From: JBBQTQ01 sp038213135
GTDB lineage: Bacteria; Actinomycetota; Thermoleophilia; Gaiellales; Gaiellaceae
Direction: 5' to 3'
Assembly: GCA_038213135.1 (NCBI GenBank)
Contig: JBBQTQ010000007.1
Location: 1 to 45,391 of the forward strand
DNA length: 45,391 bases
The position numbers and the translations under genes are program-made. Below, piece after piece: positions 16,050 to 24,843 of this stretch (positions are counted from its first letter, which is position 1; each line of letters starts with the position of its first letter). The notes under the pieces are model-generated. The model did not search any database and was not told where the DNA came from. It saw only the letters and a program-made list of their open reading frames with translations.

Positions 16050-16481
16050 ATGGCTCGATCTCGCCTCCCTGACGGCATCTTCCACGTGACGACGTGCGGT
16101 GTGGCCGAGCGGCCGATCTACGCCGACGACTTCGACCGAAAGCACTTCGTCTTGCTCCTGGAGCGGGTGGCGGCGAGGTTCGACTGGGAGCTGTATGCAT
16201 GGTGTCAGCTGTCTTCGGGCTACCACCTGGTGCTCGAGTCGACGGCGGCCGCGCTGTCTCGCGGGATGCACGCGCTCAACGGCCGCTACGCGTCCGAGTT
16301 CAACGCGCGTTACGACCGTCGCGGTCATGTGTTCGGTGAGCGCTTCGCGGCACGCGCGATCCGTGACGAGGCCCAGCTCGCAGGCGCGATCGCGGACGTC
16401 CGCGACAGCCCGAGGCGTGCCGGCCTCTGCGCGTTTCCTCGCGACTGGCCCTGGCTCTCGGTCGCCGAGCGGCTGCACTGA
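16050..16481 (+). CDS. REP-associated tyrosine transposase-like protein, catalytic residues missing
   Basis: A 143-residue protein of the Y1/RAYT (TnpA-REP) family, which in active members nicks single-stranded REP DNA. Family blocks are H-V-T-T-C-G near the start, L-L-L-E-R-V, L-Y-A-W-C-Q-L, L-N-G-R-Y-A-x-x-F-N-x-R-Y, G-H-V-F-G-E-R-F and R-A-G-L-C. The usual P-N-H-Y-H (HUH metal site) reads S-S-G-Y-H, so the first His is Gly. The usual Y-I-x-x-N-P-V-R-A-G-L reads D-V-R-D-S-P-R-R-A-G-L, so the catalytic Tyr is Asp. The frame is intact, which argues for retention without transposase activity. AGGAG at 16039-16043 favours the ATG at 16050 over 16044. Confidence 0.82.
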   Translation: MARSRLPDGIFHVTTCGVAERPIYADDFDRKHFVLLLERVAARFDWELYAWCQLSSGYHLVLESTAAALSRGMHALNGRYASEFNARYDRRGHVFGERFAARAIRDEAQLAGAIADVRDSPRRAGLCAFPRDWPWLSVAERLH

Positions 16482-16514
16482 CCGCGCCGCGCCCGCGCTC
16501 CGACTGACGGAAAC

Positions 16515-16547
16515 GGCCACGGCCGGGGTCTGACCCCGGCCGTGGCC
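16515..16547. repeat. Near-perfect REP-like palindrome
   Basis: GGCCACGGCCGGGGTC (16515-16530) and its exact complement (16532-16547) are separated by one base, 33 bases after the RAYT-like stop. The centre reads GGGGTCTGACCCC, a word typical of REP-like repeats next to RAYT genes. It could also serve as a terminator. Confidence 0.7.
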
Positions 16548-16596
16548 CTTCTGGCCAAGCTCGCACCTGGGGCTCGGCTACCCTGGCTCGCGGGTC

Positions 16597-18321
16597 GTGG
16601 TGCGCAAACTCCTCATCGCGACGGTGCTCGCGGCAGGCCTCCCTGGCGTCGTTTCGGCAGATCCGCGGCAGCTCCTACCCGGCGCGACGCTCGGCGACCA
16701 GGTGCAGTTCACCTCGCACGGGCCGGTGGTCATCCACGTGTTGACCGCGCCTCGGCCGACCGGCCTCTGGAGCCTCCAACCGGTGCTCTCGAACGAGGCG
16801 ATCCCCGGCACCGAAAGGCTGACCGCGATCGAGAAGCGGCTCTCGCCGGGCCTGACCGTTGCCGGCGTCGGCGGCGATCTCTTCAACGCGCAGAGCGGCA
16901 GCCCTAGCGGGATGCTGATGCGCGCCGGCGCGATCGACCACGATCCGATCAGCACCCGCTCGAGCATCGGCGTCGACGCGCAGGGAGCGCTCCACGTCGA
17001 CCGGGTCGGTCTGTTCGGGACCTGGCAGGGGACAGGCCCCCGCCGCACGCTCAACGCGGTCAACGACTCGGCGTCCTCCAACGCCGTCTCCCTGTTCACG
17101 CCGGCCTACGGAGCAGCGACGCCGCCCGCGACCGGCGATGTCGAGCTCGTCTTCCCGAGCTTCCCAGCCGCCGCACCGAACACCGAGCTCCGGGCCCAGG
17201 TGGCGCTCGTCAACCAGGGCGGGGCCACTCCCATTCCGCCCCAGGGGGCGGTGCTCGCCGCGCGGGGGACGGCTGGCCAGAAGCTGCTCGTCGAGGCGCC
17301 AGTCGGCCAGACGCTCAAGGTGCGTCTGATCCTGAAGCCGGACTGGACGGGCATGGTCTCCGCGCTCGGCGGCGGGCCGGTCCTCGTCCGCAACGGCCAT
17401 GCCATCTTCCGAGCGAACGAGGCGTTCACGAACCCGCAGCTCCTGCCCCGCGCCCCCCGCGCCGCGGTCGGCCAGCTCGCGGACGGGCGGATCGTCATCG
17501 CCAGCGTCGAGGGCGGAGTCCCGGGCTACAGCACGGGGATGACCAATTTCGAGCTCGCCGGGGCGATGGTCCGCCTCGGCGCGGTCACCGCCGCAGCTCT
17601 CGGCTCCGGCCCGCAGGCGGCGATGGCCTTCGACGGCCAGCTTGTCGGGCGCTCCGCCGATCCCGCGGTCGCCGACGCGCTTCTGCTCGGCTACGCGGGC
17701 GTCTACGCTCCCGAGCCGCTCGAACCGGTGCTCTCGCCGAACGGCGACGGCATTGCCGAGAAGCAGTCGCTCGCGTACAGGGTCGTCAGGTCCTCCGACG
17801 TCTCGGCCAGCCTGATCGGCCCGGACAACGTCGCCCGCTACGCCTTCATCGGCCACGTCGCTCCGGGCACCTACCCGCTCGACTGGCCGGGCACGAAGCC
17901 GGACGGCACGCCCGAGCTGGAGGGGACCTGGCGCTGGCTCGTCAACGCGACGGACGACCTCGGCCGCGCGTCCACGATCGAGCGCCGCTTCCAGCTCGAC
18001 CTGACGCTCGGGTTCCCGAAGCCCTTCGGCGGCACGCTGACCATCCCGCGCGCCACCGCCCGCACAGTCGCCACCTTCACGCTGATCCACAGCGCGACAG
18101 TCACGACGCGGATCGAGACCACCTCGGGCGTCCTGCTGAAGATGCTCGACAAGCGGCGGCTCGACCCCGGCCAGATCGCAGTCGGCTGGGACGGGATCGC
18201 CGACAGCGGCGCGCTCGTCTACTCGGGCCGCTACCTCGCCGAAGTGATCGCCACGAACGAGTTCGGAACCGTCGAGCTGGCGAGCGCCTTCACCGTCCAG
18301 CGCTTGCTGAGCCCCCACTAG
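16597..18321 (+). CDS. Secreted phosphodiester glycosidase (NAGPA)-domain protein with FlgD-like Ig domains
   Basis: A 574-residue exported protein. A signal peptide (V-R-K-L-L-I-A-T-V-L-A-A-G-L, cleavage near V-S-A-D) precedes a domain of about residues 30-360 that resembles the phosphodiester glycosidase/exopolysaccharide family: V-A-G-V-G-G-D-L-F, G-S-P-S-G-M-L-M, S-S-I-G-V, F-G-T-W-Q-G-T-G and A-M-A-F-D-G are the recognisable blocks. After L-S-P-N-G-D-G (about residue 382) come two Ig-like modules of the FlgD type, each ending in a Y-x-A-x-V-like strand. It probably acts on a cell-surface or exported polysaccharide. The start could be GTG 16597 or 16600. Its TAG stop forms part of the next gene's promoter box. 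Confidence 0.8.
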   Translation: MVRKLLIATVLAAGLPGVVSADPRQLLPGATLGDQVQFTSHGPVVIHVLTAPRPTGLWSLQPVLSNEAIPGTERLTAIEKRLSPGLTVAGVGGDLFNAQSGSPSGMLMRAGAIDHDPISTRSSIGVDAQGALHVDRVGLFGTWQGTGPRRTLNAVNDSASSNAVSLFTPAYGAATPPATGDVELVFPSFPAAAPNTELRAQVALVNQGGATPIPPQGAVLAARGTAGQKLLVEAPVGQTLKVRLILKPDWTGMVSALGGGPVLVRNGHAIFRANEAFTNPQLLPRAPRAAVGQLADGRIVIASVEGGVPGYSTGMTNFELAGAMVRLGAVTAAALGSGPQAAMAFDGQLVGRSADPAVADALLLGYAGVYAPEPLEPVLSPNGDGIAEKQSLAYRVVRSSDVSASLIGPDNVARYAFIGHVAPGTYPLDWPGTKPDGTPELEGTWRWLVNATDDLGRASTIERRFQLDLTLGFPKPFGGTLTIPRATARTVATFTLIHSATVTTRIETTSGVLLKMLDKRRLDPGQIAVGWDGIADSGALVYSGRYLAEVIATNEFGTVELASAFTVQRLLSPH

Positions 18322-18332
18322 ACTCGGAACCG
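18319..18332 (+). promoter_or_regulatory. Leaderless promoter of the DedA gene
   Basis: TAGACT (18319-18324) lies seven bases before the GTG start at 18332; the stop codon of the preceding gene supplies its TAG. No good -35 is visible. Confidence 0.4.
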
Positions 18333-18994
18333 TGCCGGTCGCTTCGATCACGTCGTTCGTCGGCAACCACGGCATCTACGCCGTCTTCGCGCTGATGATC
18401 GCCGCTGCCGTTGTTCCGGCCGCGAGCGAGCTCGTCATGGTCTACGGCGGCGCGGTCGCTGGTGGCGCCTTCGTGTCTGCACACGTCTCCGTCTTCGGCA
18501 CACGCATCGGCTCGCACGCCTGGGCGTTCGTCGCGATCGCCCTCGCGGGGGTCGCCGGCAACCTGCTCGGAGCGATCGGCGGCTGGCTGCTGGGTCGCTA
18601 CGGCGGGCGCGCGTTCCTCGAGCGTCGCGGCCGCTGGTTGCACGTCTCGCCCGCCCGCCTCGAACGAGCAGAGCGCTGGTTCGCCCGCTATGACGAGCCG
18701 GCGATCGCCCTCGGCTTCGTCGTGCCCGGCCTACGCTCCTTCGTCGCGATTCCGGCCGGGATCTTCGAGGTCCCACTCGTTCGCTTCGTGGTGCTTGCGG
18801 TGCCGGGAATCGCGGCCTTCTGCTTTGGCCTCGCCGGTGCGGGCTGGGCAGTTGGCTCGAGCTACGGTCGCCTCCACCACGACTTCCGCTACGTGTACAT
18901 CGGCGTCGCCGTCGTGGCTATTGGCGTCCTCGCGTACGCGATTCTCAGATACCGCTCGAATAGACTTGCCAGACGTGCCGGTTCCGCACGCTGA
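18332..18994 (+). CDS. DedA family (SNARE-associated) membrane protein
   Basis: A 220-residue integral membrane protein of the DedA/VTT superfamily. Some members are polyprenyl-phosphate or phospholipid flippases. The pattern matches: an N-terminal re-entrant segment with P-A-A-S-E-L-V-M-V-Y-G-G, then G-N-L-L-G-A-I-G-G-W-L-L-G-R-Y-G-G-R, and the family block F-V-V-P-G-L-R-S-F-V-A-I-P-A-G-I-F-E-V with the conserved Arg and Pro. Two further helices follow, then a basic tail R-Y-R-S-N-R-L-A-R-R. It precedes polysaccharide genes and overlaps the next gene, so recycling of an undecaprenyl carrier is a plausible role, by inference. Confidence 0.88.
   Translation: MPVASITSFVGNHGIYAVFALMIAAAVVPAASELVMVYGGAVAGGAFVSAHVSVFGTRIGSHAWAFVAIALAGVAGNLLGAIGGWLLGRYGGRAFLERRGRWLHVSPARLERAERWFARYDEPAIALGFVVPGLRSFVAIPAGIFEVPLVRFVVLAVPGIAAFCFGLAGAGWAVGSSYGRLHHDFRYVYIGVAVVAIGVLAYAILRYRSNRLARRAGSAR
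18961..18975 (+). promoter_or_regulatory. TAGACT box before the DegT gene
   Basis: TAGACT (18961-18966) sits eight bases before the GTG at 18975, inside the end of the DedA gene. It supports GTG 18975 as the start rather than the in-frame TTG at 18966. Confidence 0.35.
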
Positions 18995-20111
18995 CACCAA
19001 GGCGCAGTACGCGCCGCTGATTCCTGCGCTGCTCGACCGCTTCCGCGAGGTGCTCGAGGATGGCCGGTTCATCCTCGGTCCGAACGTGAAGGCCTTCGAG
19101 CAGGAGGCCGCGGCCTACCTCGGCGTGCCGACCACGATCGGCGTCGGGAACGGCACCGACGCGATCTCGATCGTGCTCGACGCGCTGGAGATCGGACCCG
19201 GCGACGAGGTGATCTGCCCGGCCTTCACGTTCTACGCCACGGCCGAGCCGGTCGCGCGCGCCGGCGCGACGCCGGTCTTCGCCGACATCGACCCGGTCAC
19301 GCTCAATCTCGACCCCGAGGACGTCGCCGCGCGGATCACCACGAGGACGAAGGCGATCCTCGCCGTCCACCTCTTCGGACGGCCGGCTCCGCTCGCCGAG
19401 CTCGCGGGCCTCGGCCCGACGCTGATCGAGGACGCCGCCCAGGCCTGGGGCGCGAAGGGCATTGCCACGACCGGGGTCGCCTCCACGTTCAGCTTCTATC
19501 CGTCGAAGAACCTCTTCGCGCTCGGCGACGGGGGCCTCGTCGCCGTCACCGACGAGGAGCTCGCCGAGCGGATCTGGATGCTCCACTTCCACGGCTCGAA
19601 GGACAAGCAGACCTTCCAGTACGTCGGAGTCAACTCGCGGCTGGACGAGCTGCAGGCCGCCGCGCTCCGCCTCTTCCTGCCGCACATCGACGAGTGGAAC
19701 GACGCTCGCCGCAGCGCGGCGGCCCGCTACGCCGAGCTCGGCCTCGGCGAGGCGGTCGACCTGCCCACCGACGACCCCGGCCACGTCTACCACATGTACT
19801 GCGTGCGGACGCAGGAGCGCGAGCGCCTCCGCGAGGCGTTGAACGACGCCGAGATCGGCCAAGCGGTCCACTACGCGACCCCCCTCCATCTGCAGCCGGC
19901 GCTGGCGCATCTCGGCTACTCGGAGGGCGATCTCCCCGAGACCGAGCGCGCCTCGCGCGAGAACCTCTGCCTGCCGATGTGGCCGTCGATCAGCGAGGAG
20001 CAGCAGCGCCAGGTGGTCGACGTGCTCCGCTCCGTGGGCCTTCGATCGGATCCGCCAATCGAGGCACCGCGGGACAGGATTCATCCCGTCCCGCACGTGG
20101 TGCCCCGATGA
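18975..20111 (+). CDS. DegT/DnrJ/EryC1 family sugar aminotransferase
   Basis: A 378-residue PLP-dependent aminotransferase that typically aminates a 4-keto or 3-keto nucleotide sugar. Landmarks are G-V-G-N-G-T-D-A-I (PLP phosphate site), A-F-T-F-Y-A-T, I-E-D-A-A-Q-A-W-G-A, and the Schiff-base lysine in S-F-Y-P-S-K-N-L-F-A-L-G-D-G-G. N-S-R-L-D-E-L-Q-A-A is also conserved. The next gene is a UDP-sugar 4,6-dehydratase overlapping by four bases (ATGA). The two would produce a 4-amino-4,6-dideoxy sugar, as PglF plus PglE do. The frame is open further upstream, but that part is a shadow of DedA. Confidence 0.92.
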   Translation: MPVPHADTKAQYAPLIPALLDRFREVLEDGRFILGPNVKAFEQEAAAYLGVPTTIGVGNGTDAISIVLDALEIGPGDEVICPAFTFYATAEPVARAGATPVFADIDPVTLNLDPEDVAARITTRTKAILAVHLFGRPAPLAELAGLGPTLIEDAAQAWGAKGIATTGVASTFSFYPSKNLFALGDGGLVAVTDEELAERIWMLHFHGSKDKQTFQYVGVNSRLDELQAAALRLFLPHIDEWNDARRSAAARYAELGLGEAVDLPTDDPGHVYHMYCVRTQERERLREALNDAEIGQAVHYATPLHLQPALAHLGYSEGDLPETERASRENLCLPMWPSISEEQQRQVVDVLRSVGLRSDPPIEAPRDRIHPVPHVVPR

Positions 20112-21985
20112 TCCCGATCAACCGCCACCGCCTCTGGCAGCTCGTCGCGGACGCGGGTCTCGTCTCACTCGCGTGGTACCTGGCGTTCCGGCTCCGCTTC
20201 GACCCGAAGATCCCGCCCTACTACGAGACGCTGTTCGTCCGGACGCTTCTGATCGTCCTTGCGATCAAGCTCGTCGTCTTCGTCCTCTTCGGCTTCTACA
20301 ACCGCTGGTGGCGCTACGTCTCAACGCGCGACATGTGGGGCGCGGCGCGCGGTGTGAGCGCCGCGTGCATCGTCGCCGACGTCGTCGTCTACTTCGCTTC
20401 GCCCGTCGGCCAGATCCGCCTGCCGCGGTCGGTCGCGATCATGGACTTCCTGCTCCTGCTGGCCTTCGTCGCCGGTGCGCGCCTGCTCGCACGCACGGTG
20501 ATGGAGCGCCCTGCCGCGCGCGAGCTGATGGCGCGCGGCAAGGAGGTGATCGTCGTCGGCGCCGGCGATGCGGCACAGCTGATCGTGAAGGAGATGCTGA
20601 AGTCGCCGGGTCTCGGCTACGCGCCGATCGGCCTGATCGACGACGACCCGCGCAAGCACAATCTCCGAATCCACGGCGTCCGCGTCCTCGGCACGACCGA
20701 GGAGCTGCGCCACATCGTCCGCGACCAGCGGCCGGACGAGCTGTTGATCGCGATCCCGTCCGCTTCCGGCGAAGTGCGCCAGCGGATCGTCAACGTCGCC
20801 CGCGACGAAGGCATCCCGGTCAAGACGCTGCCGGGCCTCTACGAGCTGATCGCCGGCGAGGCGAACCTCGCCGCCCAGATCCGTCCCGTCCAGGTCGAGG
20901 ACGTCCTCGGCCGCGAGCCGGTGGAGGTCGACCTGGCCCGCGAGGCGGCGTACCTGAAGGACGAGATCGTGCTGGTCACCGGCGCGGGCGGCTCGATCGG
21001 CTCGGAGCTCTGCCGCCAGATCGCCCGGATCGGCTGCAAGACGATCATCCTCGTCGACCAGGGCGAGACGCCGCTCTTCGAGATCGAGCGCGAGCTCGTC
21101 GGCGAGCGCGGCTTCACGCCGGCCGTGCCGGTGCTCGCGGACATCGGCAACCAGACCAAGCTGCGCCAGGTCTTCGAGCGCTATCGGCCCGGGGTCGTCT
21201 TCCACGCCGCCGCGTACAAGCACGTGCCCTTGATGGAGGCGAACCCGCTCGAGTCGGTGCGCAACAACACGCTCGGCACGAAGGCGATCGTCGAGGTCGC
21301 GGTCGAGTTCGGAGCGTCGCGGTTCGTCCTGATCTCGACCGACAAGGCCGTGAATCCGAAGACGGTGATGGGGCAGTCGAAGGCGCTCTGCGAGTGGATC
21401 GTCGAGACCTACGGCTCGCGCCAGGACATCTCGACCAGGTTCGTGGCCGTTCGCTTCGGAAACGTGCTCGGCTCGTCGGGCTCGGTGATCCCGATCTTCC
21501 GGCGCCAGATCGACCGAGGCGGGCCGGTGACAGTCACCCACCCCGAGATGACGCGCTACTTCATGACGATCCCGGAGGCGGTCTCGCTCGTCGTCCAGGC
21601 CGGCGCGATCGGCGGGCGCGGCGAGGTCTTCGTCCTCGACATGGGCGATCCGGTGCGGATCGTCGACCTCGCCGAGAACATGATCCGGCTCTCCGGCCGG
21701 CAACCGGGCACGGACATCGCGATCGACTTCGTCGGCGTGCGGCCGGGGGAGAAGCTGCACGAGCAGCTGTGGTCGGACTCCGAAAACGTGTCGGCGACCG
21801 CGCACGCGAAGATCAACCTCGTGACCCGCGCCTCGATCGACGCGGCCTGGCTCGAGGACGAGCTTGCCGAGCTTCAGCACCTCGTCGAGACCGGCGACAC
21901 GCTCGAGCTCGTTGCCAAGCTCGGCGCGATGATCCGCCAGCCGGGGCTCGTCGGCGGCGCCGTGCTCGAAGACACGCTCCACTAG
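20108..21985 (+). CDS. Membrane-bound nucleotide-sugar 4,6-dehydratase (CapD/PglF/WbpM type)
   Basis: A 625-residue protein with four N-terminal membrane helices (to about residue 130) and a first Rossmann-like CoA-binding domain (V-I-V-V-G-A-G-D-A-A). The catalytic short-chain dehydrogenase domain follows, with NAD motif V-T-G-A-G-G-S-I-G-S. The active-site segment S-T-D-K-A-V-N-P-K-T-V-M-G-Q-S-K carries the Thr-Asp-Lys and Met that replace the usual S-Y-K in this subfamily. R-P-G-E-K-L-H-E-Q-L-W is the C-terminal signature. It probably dehydrates UDP-GlcNAc at the membrane and supplies the DegT aminotransferase upstream, for cell-surface glycan synthesis. The ATG overlaps the preceding stop. 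Confidence 0.93.
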   Translation: MIPINRHRLWQLVADAGLVSLAWYLAFRLRFDPKIPPYYETLFVRTLLIVLAIKLVVFVLFGFYNRWWRYVSTRDMWGAARGVSAACIVADVVVYFASPVGQIRLPRSVAIMDFLLLLAFVAGARLLARTVMERPAARELMARGKEVIVVGAGDAAQLIVKEMLKSPGLGYAPIGLIDDDPRKHNLRIHGVRVLGTTEELRHIVRDQRPDELLIAIPSASGEVRQRIVNVARDEGIPVKTLPGLYELIAGEANLAAQIRPVQVEDVLGREPVEVDLAREAAYLKDEIVLVTGAGGSIGSELCRQIARIGCKTIILVDQGETPLFEIERELVGERGFTPAVPVLADIGNQTKLRQVFERYRPGVVFHAAAYKHVPLMEANPLESVRNNTLGTKAIVEVAVEFGASRFVLISTDKAVNPKTVMGQSKALCEWIVETYGSRQDISTRFVAVRFGNVLGSSGSVIPIFRRQIDRGGPVTVTHPEMTRYFMTIPEAVSLVVQAGAIGGRGEVFVLDMGDPVRIVDLAENMIRLSGRQPGTDIAIDFVGVRPGEKLHEQLWSDSENVSATAHAKINLVTRASIDAAWLEDELAELQHLVETGDTLELVAKLGAMIRQPGLVGGAVLEDTLH

Positions 21986-21992
21986 CCGGCGC

Positions 21993-22979
21993 GTGGGCTC
22001 CCCAGGGAACGGTCAGCGGCCGGCCGTCCCGCGCAGCGCGTACCCCTCGGCGCGGAAGGCGGCGGTGCTCGTCGGCGTGTTCGTCGTCGGCGCGATGATC
22101 GCCGGCGCGCTCTACACGGCGTTCGGGCCGCGCAATCCCCAGATCTCCGTGGCGACCAACTCGCTCGCGGCGTTCGATCCGGTGAACGGCCTGCTGATCG
22201 GCGACCTCCCGGTCGGGCTCGCGCCGAAGGGAGTCGCGGTGGGCTTCGGCTCGGTCTGGGTGGCGAACACCGGCGACCATTCGCTCTCGCGGGTGGATCC
22301 GAAGACCTTCGGGGTTGAGCGGACGATCTCGGTCGGCGACTACCCGAGCGACGTTGCGGTCGGGCTCGGCGCGGTGTGGCTGCCGGCTGGACACTCCGGC
22401 AGGCTCGTTCGCGTCGATCCGGGTCGCAACGAGGCGGCCGCCGGCCGGCCACTGGGTGCAGCGTGCGGCAGCTCCGCGGCGAGCGCAGTCGTAGGGGCGG
22501 GGAGCGTCTGGGTCGCGTGCGCCGCGTCGCCGCTCGCGTTTCGCGTGGATGCGGGAAGGTCGCGGCCGTTCGCCCTGGCCGGCGCTGCGGCCGGCCTCGC
22601 CTTCGCTAACGGGCAGCTCTGGGTGGCGGAGCGCTCGCCGAACCGGCTCGTCGCAATCGATCCCGTGACGAGCCGACCGGTCCGTACTCGGAACCTCGCG
22701 CACCCTCCTGCGGCGGTCGCGGTCTCCGGCGTCGCGTGGGTCGCCGGAGCCGACGGCACGCTCTCCCGGCCCGGAAGGACGATCACGATCGGGGGCACCC
22801 CCGTCGCCGTGGCCGCCGACGGCAAGAGCGTCTGGGTCGCGAGCGCGAAGGACGAGACCCTCTTCCGAATCGACGCGCCGACGAACCGCGTGACCTCGAC
22901 GATCAAGCTCACGAACCCGCCGGTGGGGCTCGCGCTCGACGGGGGCCGCCTCTGGGTCACGATCGGCTCGGCGAGCTAG
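21993..22979 (+). CDS. Membrane-anchored beta-propeller (YVTN/Vgb-like) protein
   Basis: A 328-residue protein with one hydrophobic anchor (about residues 22-45, A-V-L-V-G-V-F-V-V-G-A-M-I-A-G-A) after a basic, Pro-rich start. The extracellular part is a chain of about six repeats of some 40 residues, each built around V-A-V-G-x-G-S-V-W-V-A-N-x-x-D-x-x-L-x-R-V-D-P. This is the pattern of YVTN or virginiamycin-B-lyase-like propellers. Such proteins often act as surface scaffolds; no catalytic residues can be named. It starts eight bases after the dehydratase stop, so it belongs to the polysaccharide unit. The GTG start is the only reasonable one. Confidence 0.8.
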   Translation: MGSPGNGQRPAVPRSAYPSARKAAVLVGVFVVGAMIAGALYTAFGPRNPQISVATNSLAAFDPVNGLLIGDLPVGLAPKGVAVGFGSVWVANTGDHSLSRVDPKTFGVERTISVGDYPSDVAVGLGAVWLPAGHSGRLVRVDPGRNEAAAGRPLGAACGSSAASAVVGAGSVWVACAASPLAFRVDAGRSRPFALAGAAAGLAFANGQLWVAERSPNRLVAIDPVTSRPVRTRNLAHPPAAVAVSGVAWVAGADGTLSRPGRTITIGGTPVAVAADGKSVWVASAKDETLFRIDAPTNRVTSTIKLTNPPVGLALDGGRLWVTIGSAS

Positions 22980-23019
22980 AAGGCACGAACCAGTCACAGT
23001 TGCCGGCGGACCGCACGCC

Positions 23020-23032
23020 TACCATGACCCGG
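23020..23032 (+). promoter_or_regulatory. Leaderless promoter of the UvrD-like gene
   Basis: TACCAT (23020-23025) lies six bases before the GTG start at 23032. A TTGCCG at 23000 is too close (14 bp) for a standard -35. Confidence 0.35.
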
Positions 23033-24843
23033 TGGACGCGCTGCGCATCTTCGACGGACTGAACCCGGAGCAGCGCCGCGCGGTCGAGCTCGTGCGCGGG
23101 CCGGTCTGCATCCTCGCGGGTGCAGGCAGCGGCAAGACGACCACGATCACGCGCCGGATCGCCAACCAGGTGGCGACAGGCGTCTTCGCGCCCGGCGAGA
23201 TCCTGGCCGTGACCTTCACGGACAAGGCCGCCGGCGAGATGCGCTCGCGGCTGGAGAACCTCGGCGTGGCCGGCGTCCAGGCGCGAACGTTCCACTCGGC
23301 CGCGCTGCGCCAGCTGCGCCACTTCGCACCCGACGCGGTCGGGAGGATCCTCGCCTCGAAGGCTCTGCCGCTGCGGAACATCGGCAACACGCTGCCCCAC
23401 CCGTACAAGTTCCGCCCCGCCGGCGACCTCGCGACCGAGATCGAGTGGGCGAAGAACCGCCGCGTCACTCCGGAGCGCTACCTCGACGAGGTCGGCGGTC
23501 ACCGGCCACCAATCCCAACCGACCTGATGGCAAAGGTCTACCGCCGCTACGAGGACTGGAAGCAGACGCAGGGTCTGACGGACTTCGAGGACCTGCTCGA
23601 GCTCGCAGTCCGCCTCTACGAAGAGGACAGCCACGCCGCGAGCTCGTTCCGGACGCGCTACCGCGCCTTCACCGTCGACGAGTACCAGGACGTGAACCTG
23701 CTGCAGCAATCGCTCCTGCAGTGCTGGCTCGGCGAGCGCGACGACCTCTGCGCGGTCGGCGACGACAACCAGGCGATCTACGGCTTCACCGGCGCGACGC
23801 CCGCCTATCTGCTCGCGCTGCCGGAGCAGCTCGGCGCGGAGGTGGTTCGCCTCGACCAGAACTATCGCTCGACGCCGCAGGTGCTCGCGCTCGCCGGGAA
23901 GCTCGCGCCCGCGCTGCGCAGCGGGCTAGCCGACGGCCCGGAGCCGGTCGTCCGGCCGCTCGCGAGCACGGAGGCGGAGGCGGCGTTCGTGGTCGAGCGG
24001 ATCCGCGGCTGTGGCGCGCCGCTCGAGGTGACGGCGATCCTCTGCCGCACCCACTCGCGGCTCGCCGACTTCGAGCAGGTGCTGCACGAGGCCGGGATCC
24101 CGTTCCAGGGCTCGGCGTTTCTCTCACGCGAGGCTGCGCGCTTCGTGCTGCGCAAGCTCGGTGCGAGCGGCGAGCCGGTCGCCGAACAGGTGCGTCGCCT
24201 CGCGGAATCGCACGGGTGGCTCGAGGCGCCCCCCGACGGTCTCGGCGAGCGCGAGCAGACGCGCCAAAACGACCTGGCACGACTCGTCCGGCTGGCGGAC
24301 GAGCTCGTGCCCGCGACGGCCGCGGAGTTCACTGCCGAGCTCGAGCGTCGCTTCGGCAGCGGCGGCGCCGAGCGGCGGGGAGTGCACCTGTTGACCTACC
24401 ACGCGGCGAAGGGGCTCGAGTTCGAGGCTGTGATCCTCCCCCGGCTCGAGGAGCGCGAGCTCCCCGTGCGCCAGGCCCAGACCGAGGCCGAGCTGGCCGA
24501 GGAGCGGCGGCTGCTGTATGTCGGGATCACGCGGGCCAAGCGCGAGCTGACGATCACCTGGGTGCGCAAGCCGAGTCGCTTTCTCGTCGAGCTCGGAGCC
24601 GGGCCTACGCTCGCGGACGACACGCCGCCGCCGGGGGGGTTCGCGGCGCTCAAGGCGTGGCGGCTCGCCCGTGCACGGGCCGACGAGGTGCCTCCCTACG
24701 TGGTCTTCCACAACACGACGCTCGAAGAGATCGCCGCGCGCCGCCCGGGGAGCCTCGCAGAGCTCGCGTCGGTGCCCGGCGTCGGGCCCTCGAAGCTCGA
24801 GCGCTACGGCGCCGACGTGCTCGCGACGCTAGCCGAGGGCTGA
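23032..24843 (+). CDS. UvrD/Rep-type ATP-dependent DNA helicase with C-terminal HRDC domain
   Basis: A 603-residue superfamily 1A helicase, resembling actinobacterial UvrD2. Motif I is A-G-A-G-S-G-K-T (29-36), preceded by the Q-motif L-N-P-E-Q-R-R-A-V. Motif Ia is A-V-T-F-T-D-K-A-A-G-E-M, motif II V-D-E-Y-Q-D-V-N, motif III G-D-D-N-Q-A-I-Y-G-F-T-G-A, motif IV Q-N-Y-R-S-T, motif V Y-H-A-A-K-G-L-E-F, and motif VI Y-V-G-I-T-R-A-K-R-E-L. The last 75 residues form an HRDC-like domain ending in V-P-G-V-G-P-S-K-L-E-R-Y-G. It unwinds DNA in repair or replication. Its 3' end overlaps the convergent DUF354 gene by 15 bases. Confidence 0.93.
   Translation: MDALRIFDGLNPEQRRAVELVRGPVCILAGAGSGKTTTITRRIANQVATGVFAPGEILAVTFTDKAAGEMRSRLENLGVAGVQARTFHSAALRQLRHFAPDAVGRILASKALPLRNIGNTLPHPYKFRPAGDLATEIEWAKNRRVTPERYLDEVGGHRPPIPTDLMAKVYRRYEDWKQTQGLTDFEDLLELAVRLYEEDSHAASSFRTRYRAFTVDEYQDVNLLQQSLLQCWLGERDDLCAVGDDNQAIYGFTGATPAYLLALPEQLGAEVVRLDQNYRSTPQVLALAGKLAPALRSGLADGPEPVVRPLASTEAEAAFVVERIRGCGAPLEVTAILCRTHSRLADFEQVLHEAGIPFQGSAFLSREAARFVLRKLGASGEPVAEQVRRLAESHGWLEAPPDGLGEREQTRQNDLARLVRLADELVPATAAEFTAELERRFGSGGAERRGVHLLTYHAAKGLEFEAVILPRLEERELPVRQAQTEAELAEERRLLYVGITRAKRELTITWVRKPSRFLVELGAGPTLADDTPPPGGFAALKAWRLARARADEVPPYVVFHNTTLEEIAARRPGSLAELASVPGVGPSKLERYGADVLATLAEG

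Noticed and set aside
14991..16520. A 766-residue minus-strand frame including the first ABC permease
   Set aside because: The part upstream of 14990 is the shadow of the ATPase gene; the permease has its own ATG overlapping the ATPase stop.
17028..17040. GGGGACAGGCCCC as an inserted repeat within the NAGPA-like gene
   Set aside because: The surrounding codons give F-G-T-W-Q-G-T-G, a normal stretch for this protein type, so the word is native coding sequence.
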